Assembly: GCA_051000345.1 (NCBI GenBank)
Contig: JBPCOJ010000004.1
Location: 1 to 64,000 of the forward strand
Direction of reading: 5' to 3'
DNA from: JBHENC01 sp051000345
Lineage (GTDB): Bacteria > Acidobacteriota > Blastocatellia > Pyrinomonadales > Pyrinomonadaceae
Length of the DNA: 64,000 bases
Shown here: positions 59,744-64,000 of the stretch, in pieces
Layout: every line of letters begins with the position of its first letter
How positions within the stretch are numbered: the stretch's first letter is position 1
Made by a program: the position numbers and the translations under genes
The notes under the pieces: generated by a model
What the model was told of the DNA's origin: nothing
The model's database searches: none
The model's input: only the letters and a program-made list of their open reading frames with translations

Positions 59744-60214
59744 ATGGAAAAAGCAACTTTCGGAGCGGGCTGTTTCTGGGGCGTCGAAGTGGCGTTTCGG
59801 CAGCTCGAGGGTGTCACGTCAACGCAGGTCGGTTATCTCGGCGGCAGCCTAGAGAGCCCGACATATAAGGATGTTTGTTCGGGTCGCACAGGCCATGCCG
59901 AAGTCGTCGAAGTCACTTATGATCCGGCGCAAACGTCTTACGAAGATTTATTGAAGGTCTTCTGGGAGAATCACGATCCGACGCAGCTTAACCGGCAGGG
60001 GCCGGACATTGGCGATCAATATCGCACGGCGATTTTCTTTCACACGCCGGAACAGGAAACTGCGGCACGCGCCTCCAAAGCGCAACTCGAAGCGAGCGGT
60101 CATTTCAAGCGTCCTATCGCCACAGAGATTACTTCTGCATCCACGTTTTACCGTGCGGAAGAATATCACCAGCAGTATCTGGAGAAACGCGGGCTTGCGC
60201 ATTGCCATATTTAG
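59744..60214 (+). CDS. msrA: Peptide-methionine (S)-S-oxide reductase
   Basis: MsrA repairs oxidised methionine. The catalytic motif GAGCFWGVEVAF is at the N-terminus, with VGYLGG, YKDVCSGRTGHAEVVEV, FWENHDPTQLNRQGPDIGDQYRTAIF and EEYHQQYL downstream. The 156-residue length is standard for a stand-alone MsrA. ATG 59744 has GGAG upstream and puts GCFWG close to the start; the longer frame from 59660 has no support. A Cys near the C-terminus (GLAHCHI) may act as resolving Cys. It is convergent with the ferritin-like gene. Confidence 0.95.
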   Translation: MEKATFGAGCFWGVEVAFRQLEGVTSTQVGYLGGSLESPTYKDVCSGRTGHAEVVEVTYDPAQTSYEDLLKVFWENHDPTQLNRQGPDIGDQYRTAIFFHTPEQETAARASKAQLEASGHFKRPIATEITSASTFYRAEEYHQQYLEKRGLAHCHI

Positions 60215-60316
60215 GAAACGCGAAGGCGAGAAAACAGCTCGTGAGATATAAACGGTTCGCATCGTGTTTGATTTTCGATGCCGATTCCGCAAGCTGAACT
60301 CGCTGATTGAAGGATA

Positions 60317-60375
60317 ATAAGACGCCGTGTTTGTCAGGCTTAGGCATATGCCTTTGCACCAACACGGCGTCTTAT
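60317..60375. terminator. Bidirectional terminator with nested hairpin
   Basis: ATAAGACGCCGTGTT (60317-60331) pairs exactly with AACACGGCGTCTTAT (60361-60375). Its 29-base loop contains a second perfect palindrome, AGGCATATGCCT. It lies between convergent msrA and the ferritin-like gene. Confidence 0.8.
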
Positions 60376-60381
60376 CTAATG

Positions 60382-60693
60382 TCAGGCGTCTTCTTCGGCC
60401 TGTTCGCCGTGTTCGACGATGTCTCCGTCCTTGAAGAGTATGCCTTGCAGAATCTCGCGCCACTGCGGTTTGCGGCGCAGCAGGAATTCCAAATCCATCC
60501 CGAAGTGCTTGAACTCTTCCTTCTGCGCGTTCTGCATAATCGCTTTGGCTTCCCCGTCCTTTTCGACGCTGATGCGCTGCTCGTACCAATTTATCGCTTC
60601 GGCCTCTTCCGTGAGCGATGCGATCATGCGCGCGAAGGTGCGCGTCTTCTCCGATAACTCGCTTGCCGGTTCGTGATATTGATTGAAACCCAT
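60382..60693 (-). CDS. Encapsulated-ferritin-like (EncFtn) protein
   Basis: The 103-residue two-helix protein matches EncFtn: YHEPASELSEKTRTFARMIASLTEEAEAINWYEQRIS, with Glu32 at the position of the known EncFtn iron ligand, and KEEFKHFGMDLEFLLRR with the ExxH pair Glu60/His63. EncFtn oxidises ferrous iron as a ring-shaped decamer and normally resides inside an encapsulin shell that stores the iron. No encapsulin gene is adjacent. The C-terminus (DIVEHGEQAEEDA) has no obvious encapsulin-targeting peptide. AAGGGA precedes the ATG. Confidence 0.85.
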   Translation of the reverse strand: MGFNQYHEPASELSEKTRTFARMIASLTEEAEAINWYEQRISVEKDGEAKAIMQNAQKEEFKHFGMDLEFLLRRKPQWREILQGILFKDGDIVEHGEQAEEDA

Positions 60694-60900
60694 AATGATT
60701 CCCTTTCCCTTAAACCCTTCAAAAATTTACCGCGCCGCACTGTTTTTTGTGCGCGGCTTCCCGCCCTCGTTCGATATTCTTCGATTATTCATTTAATACT
60801 TTATCAACGGGTGTTTCGGCAACGTATTATCGCTAAAGCAATCGAGACGTTTGGCGTTTATTTTGGCTGCCGCTCTTACTTTCCCTTTGTTGCATCTTAG

Positions 60901-61485
60901 TCAATCCTTTCTTTGCACGAGGCCGGGTTGACCGTCAACATCAAGCAGCAGGCGACTGAAACCGCTTTGACGAATCTCTTCGTACTCGTGCCCGCAGTCG
61001 GCAGGCCACGCGCACAAAAAGACGAGCGGCTCTTCGGCTTCCGTGTTCACTGTTCGATGCGCATTGTAGCCTTCAATATAGTGCGTCGAGCCGGGACGCA
61101 GCTCTTCCATAACGGTCTCGCGGTCTTCGTTCATCAACAGCAGCGCGCCGCGCCCGCTGACGCACACGACCAACTCGCCATGCGTTCGTTTGATGTGACG
61201 GTGTCCGCGCGTCATAAAGTATTCGCGCCCGACCTTGCCGCCGTAAAGAGTTGTGTTGCCCCACAACACCGCGCCCGTTGTGCCGTCCTTCAACGGATAC
61301 CACGTCTCTGTGGTGTAAAGCGGCGTGTCCGGGTTGATGCGCGCGAGAGCCGCCGGGTCGTGCCAGTAACCGATCAAGTCATTGATTGTTTTCTTTGCCG
61401 TCACGACGGACTCGCCGCGTAATTTGCCGCTTGCGAGATCGGTGAAAACGGGCGTTGCCGGAGCAGAAGCATTAAGTGTTTCCAA
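60901..61485 (-). CDS. pgiA: Cupin-type phosphoglucose isomerase
   Basis: The 194-residue product carries the cupin PGI signature: TRGHRHIKRTHGELVVCVSGRGALLL provides the metal-binding His residues and Glu, and GSTHYIEGYNAHRTVNT provides the last His. TPLYTTETWYPLKDGTTGAVLW is the substrate side. Cupin PGIs interconvert glucose 6-phosphate and fructose 6-phosphate and are better known from archaea; they are unrelated to the classical PGI. It lies 9 bp after the alpha/beta-hydrolase gene on the same strand, so the two are likely co-transcribed. Confidence 0.85.
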   Translation of the reverse strand: METLNASAPATPVFTDLASGKLRGESVVTAKKTINDLIGYWHDPAALARINPDTPLYTTETWYPLKDGTTGAVLWGNTTLYGGKVGREYFMTRGHRHIKRTHGELVVCVSGRGALLLMNEDRETVMEELRPGSTHYIEGYNAHRTVNTEAEEPLVFLCAWPADCGHEYEEIRQSGFSRLLLDVDGQPGLVQRKD

Positions 61486-61494
61486 GATGTCTGT

Positions 61495-62634
61495 TCACTC
61501 CTTCGAGCCTGCGGATTCCCTCAACAGTGCGGCGAGATATTGCTGCCAGACGACGGGCAGCGAATGCGTGCCGTGACCGCGCGTGTTCTCCGTGATAGGC
61601 AAAAGAATGTAGCGCCCGTGCCGAACACGTTTGATCTCGCGCTCTATGATTCCGAGTTCCGGCGGATTGATTAAATCGTCTGCGGAATTGACGGCGACGA
61701 GCGGCGCTTTAATCTTCTCTAAATCTGGCGACGGATTGTACTCGCGCGAAGCGTCGAATTGATAAAGCATATCGTTGGCGTCGGTGCGTGAAAGATACGC
61801 GCGTTGCCGTTCCGCGAGGAACGTGTCTGCCGCATCGCGCGTCGGCGCTTGCTTTTGCCATTGCAGCGGCGCGCTGCCCATCAACAGCAGTATGTTAATC
61901 GCCGAAGTGAGTCCCTGCTGCGGCTCTGTTTGATAGTCGCCGTCAGCCCACGCCGGATCGCTGCGAATCGCGTCCATAATCATGCGGCGCATCATGCGAT
62001 TGCGTCCGGCGATTTCGACTGGATTGCTTGCGAGCGACATCAGCGCGTCCATAAAATCAGGGTAAGTTTCGCCCCACACCCACGTTTGCATTCCGCCCAT
62101 CGAAGTTCCCATCACGAGACGCAAATGATCGACGCCGAGTTTCTTTGTCAGCAATGCGTGCTGCGCCCGCACCATGTCATCGTAAGTGTAATGCGGAAAG
62201 CGCGCGTGAAGTTTATCGCTCGGCTTGCTCGAAGCGCCGTGACCGATGCCGTCCGGCAGAATGATAAAATAGCGCGTCGCGTCTAGAAGTTGGCCGTGAC
62301 CGAAGAGGACGCCCGCGAATTGCGCGGTGAGAAAATTGTTTCCCGCGCCGCCCGTGCCGTGCATGATAAGCACGGCGTTGCGCACAACGCCCGCGTGATC
62401 GCGCACAGGCGTGCCGATGGTCGTGTAATGCAATTTCAGTTCCGGCAATGCTTCGCCGCTTTTGAAGCGAAAGTCCCGTATCGAAAAGTCGCCTTGCACG
62501 GGCGCGGGGTAACTTGCTTGATACTTAGTATTTGTCCCGGCAGCTTGTTGCGCTGCCGCAAGTGAGTTTATGGCGAGCAGCCAGAGAATAAAATAGAATG
62601 CTTGTCGCATCGAAGAGTTTTTTTTGATTCGCAT
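61495..62634 (-). CDS. Exported MetX-like alpha/beta hydrolase
   Basis: From ATG 62634 the protein has a signal peptide (MRQAFYFILWLLAINSLAAA). The fold is that of homoserine O-acetyltransferase: VLIMHGTGGAGNNFL, FIILPDGIGHGASSKPSD, nucleophile Ser in VMGTSMGGMQTWVWG, Asp in AVNSADDLINPP, and His in ENTRGHGTHSLP. True MetX enzymes are cytoplasmic, so the export signal makes an esterase, lactonase or similar hydrolase more likely than methionine synthesis. The start is uncertain, with other Met codons at 62658 and 62682. It precedes the cupin PGI gene on the same strand. Confidence 0.8.
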   Translation of the reverse strand: MRIKKNSSMRQAFYFILWLLAINSLAAAQQAAGTNTKYQASYPAPVQGDFSIRDFRFKSGEALPELKLHYTTIGTPVRDHAGVVRNAVLIMHGTGGAGNNFLTAQFAGVLFGHGQLLDATRYFIILPDGIGHGASSKPSDKLHARFPHYTYDDMVRAQHALLTKKLGVDHLRLVMGTSMGGMQTWVWGETYPDFMDALMSLASNPVEIAGRNRMMRRMIMDAIRSDPAWADGDYQTEPQQGLTSAINILLLMGSAPLQWQKQAPTRDAADTFLAERQRAYLSRTDANDMLYQFDASREYNPSPDLEKIKAPLVAVNSADDLINPPELGIIEREIKRVRHGRYILLPITENTRGHGTHSLPVVWQQYLAALLRESAGSKE

Positions 62635-62776
62635 AAATTTGCCGTGTGCTTGCTTCATAACAAAGATCGCTTTCGGGATCATTACATGAACGCCTTTCGT
62701 GCCGTTTATAAGCTGCCCGATGTGCGGGCTTAACATAAGGTCGATAAAGCCTGAAGCTGAATCTAGTGCTCTATGA

Positions 62777-62926
62777 TTTAAGATTTTATGAATTGCCTCT
62801 AGCTTTAGCTAGAGGATACAAATCAAGAAGAAGTGTGGCTTTAGCCAAAAGAGTTCGGCTAAAGCCGCTACCTTTAGCTTATCCGATCCACTAGCTGAAG
62901 CTAGTGGCAATTCATAAAATCTTAAA
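62777..62926. repeat. Dispersed palindromic repeat, copy 4
   Basis: This is the cleanest copy. The outermost 21 bases at each end (62777-62797 and 62906-62926, core AAGATTTTATGAATTGCC) are exact reverse complements. Inside are the left hairpin CCTCTAGCTTTAGCTAGAGG, the central GTGGCTTTAGCC / GGCTAAAGCCGC pair, and the right hairpin CCACTAGCTGAAGCTAGTGG. The whole 150 bp can fold into a cruciform. It lies between the MetX-like gene and topB. Confidence 0.85.
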
Positions 62927-63021
62927 ACTTAAATTAAACAGCAATAGTTTGCTGCGTTCTGCTGGCATGACAGCACGCCTCGTTTGATTTGAATTCCCAT
63001 TGTAGGATAAATTTTGTATCT

Positions 63022-64000
63022 ATGCGCTTAATCATCACTGAAAAACCTTCGATGGGGCGCGATGTCGCGGCGGCGCTCGGCGCGACGCGGCGCGGCAACG
63101 GCTTCGTTGAAGGCGCGAACGATCTCATTACGTGGTGCGTCGGCCACCTCATCGAACTCGACGACCCGGAAGCCTACGATCCGAAGTTCAAGCAATGGAG
63201 AATGGGCACGCTGCCGATTCTTCCGCAAAGCTTTCAATATCATCCGTCCGAGAGAACCAAAGATCAATACAACATTATTAAGAGCCTGCTCGAGCGCAAA
63301 GACGTGGAAGTAATCGTCAACGCAGCGGACGCAGGGCGCGAGGGCGAATTAATTTTCGATCTCGTTTATACGCTCGCGCGCTGCAAGAAGCCCGTGCAGA
63401 GATTGTGGATTTCTTCGCTCACGCATGATGCAATTATCGAAGGCTTCAACGCTCTGAAGTCCGCAGATGAATACAAAGGCTTGCGCGATTCCGCACACGC
63501 GCGCCAGCAGGCGGATTGGCTCGTCGGCATGAACGCGACGCGCGCGCAAACCGTCAAAGCCAGACAAGCCGGGCACGACGGAGTTTATTCGCTCGGGCGC
63601 GTGCAAACTCCCACGCTCGCGCTCATCGCCGGGCGCGACGGGGAAATCGCTGCCTTCGTGCCGACAGACTATTACGAGGTCAGGGCGGATTTTCAATCTA
63701 CATCGGGCGCGTATCTGGGACTCTGGTTTAATAAAGACGGTTCCCGCTTCGATAAAAAAGAGGCTGCCGAAGCAATCGTCGTTAAAGTCAAAGACAAGCC
63801 GGGAAGAATCGAAAGGGTAGATAGGAAAGCTTCAAAGGAACGCGCGCCGCTGCTTTATGATTTAACAAGTTTGCAGCGCGCCGCCAACGCGCGTTACGGT
63901 TTCTCCGCCGCGCACACGCTCGAAGTGGCGCAATCGCTTTACGAAAAAAAGTTTCTCACTTACCCGCGCACCGCTTCGCGGCATCTTTCGGCGAGCGTGA
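63022..64000 (+). CDS. topB: Type IA DNA topoisomerase (TopB-like), 5' part
   Basis: The frame is open from ATG 63022 to the end of the window, giving 326 residues of the N-terminal part. The Toprim domain shows MRLIITEKPSMGRDVAAALG and NAADAGREGELIFDLVY, which holds the DxD-type metal residues. Domain IV follows with ARQQADWLVGMNATRAQTVKA and YSLGRVQTPTLALI. KFLTYPRTASRHLS contains the active-site Tyr (YPRT), just before the cut-off. TopB decatenates and relaxes negatively supercoiled DNA using single-strand passage. The upstream region holds a palindromic repeat. Confidence 0.95.
   Translation, partial: MRLIITEKPSMGRDVAAALGATRRGNGFVEGANDLITWCVGHLIELDDPEAYDPKFKQWRMGTLPILPQSFQYHPSERTKDQYNIIKSLLERKDVEVIVNAADAGREGELIFDLVYTLARCKKPVQRLWISSLTHDAIIEGFNALKSADEYKGLRDSAHARQQADWLVGMNATRAQTVKARQAGHDGVYSLGRVQTPTLALIAGRDGEIAAFVPTDYYEVRADFQSTSGAYLGLWFNKDGSRFDKKEAAEAIVVKVKDKPGRIERVDRKASKERAPLLYDLTSLQRAANARYGFSAAHTLEVAQSLYEKKFLTYPRTASRHLSASV

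Noticed and set aside
62690..62740. GCCCG...CGGGCTTAACATAAGG, similar to the right half of a classical attC
   Set aside because: There is no R''/R' pair; a simple hairpin in the leader of the MetX-like gene explains it.

Overview
The window looks like an ordinary chromosomal segment of a moderately GC-rich bacterium, most likely an Acidobacteriota of the Blastocatellia/Pyrinomonadaceae type. This is an inference from the gene mix: secreted S9, S8, DUF885 and amidohydrolase hydrolases, a giant Calx-beta/DUF4214 protein, a large alpha-2-macroglobulin, and Tat-exported hydrolases. No rRNA, tRNA, CRISPR array, transposase, integrase or prophage block was recognised.

Layout. 1-5.3 kb: 3' end of typA, a small acidic protein, an S9 peptidase, a PaiB-like flavin protein and thiE. 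5.4-7.8 kb: a PilT-like ATPase and a zinc-ribbon/receiver-like protein. 7.8-13.8 kb: a RecA-like P-loop protein, then a polyphosphate-themed minus-strand operon of two tandem thymidylate-kinase paralogs, Ppx/GppA and CHAD. 13.9-17.1 kb: CBS protein, SixA-like phosphatase, a two-cassette array including hicBA, and a DUF892 ferritin-like protein. 17.3-23.4 kb: metalloproteases, a Tat-exported asparaginase-like Ntn hydrolase, PrsW and a GNAT protein. 23.5-30.5 kb: one 2318-residue secreted protein with an exonuclease/endonuclease domain, Ig modules, Calx-beta modules and DUF4214. 30.8-40.3 kb: Tat amidase, a type III restriction-modification pair, a PfkB sugar kinase and a secreted amidohydrolase. 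40.4-46.9 kb: a frameshifted small exported protein and a 2050-residue alpha-2-macroglobulin. 46.9-51.7 kb: hutU-hutG-hutI, a lone PD-(D/E)XK-like protein and a small coiled-coil protein. 51.9-60.7 kb: secreted metallopeptidase-like protein, EttA, DEDDh exonuclease, small conserved proteins, subtilase, ATP-grasp protein, MsrA and an encapsulated-ferritin-like protein. 60.9-64 kb: cupin phosphoglucose isomerase, a MetX-like hydrolase and the start of a type IA topoisomerase.

The most unusual feature is a set of four integron-type gene cassettes at three separate loci, with no integron integrase in the window: 3859-4601 (PaiB-like), 9055-9621 on the minus strand (unknown protein), and a tandem pair at 15274-15919 (zinc-ribbon protein) and 15920-16511 (hicBA). 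Each ends in an attC-like folded site. In three of the four, the heptamer formed from G plus the first six bases of the cassette is the exact reverse complement of that cassette's own attC R'' core, and the fourth matches 6 of 7. All three insertion points lie 14-41 bp past the stop codon of a gene on the same strand, so the cassettes can be expressed by read-through.

A second layer is a dispersed palindromic repeat family with four intergenic copies near 14.6, 35.4, 38.7 and 62.85 kb. One copy separates the methylase and restriction genes of the type III system. Heptanucleotide tandem repeats flank the small gene near 1.2 kb.
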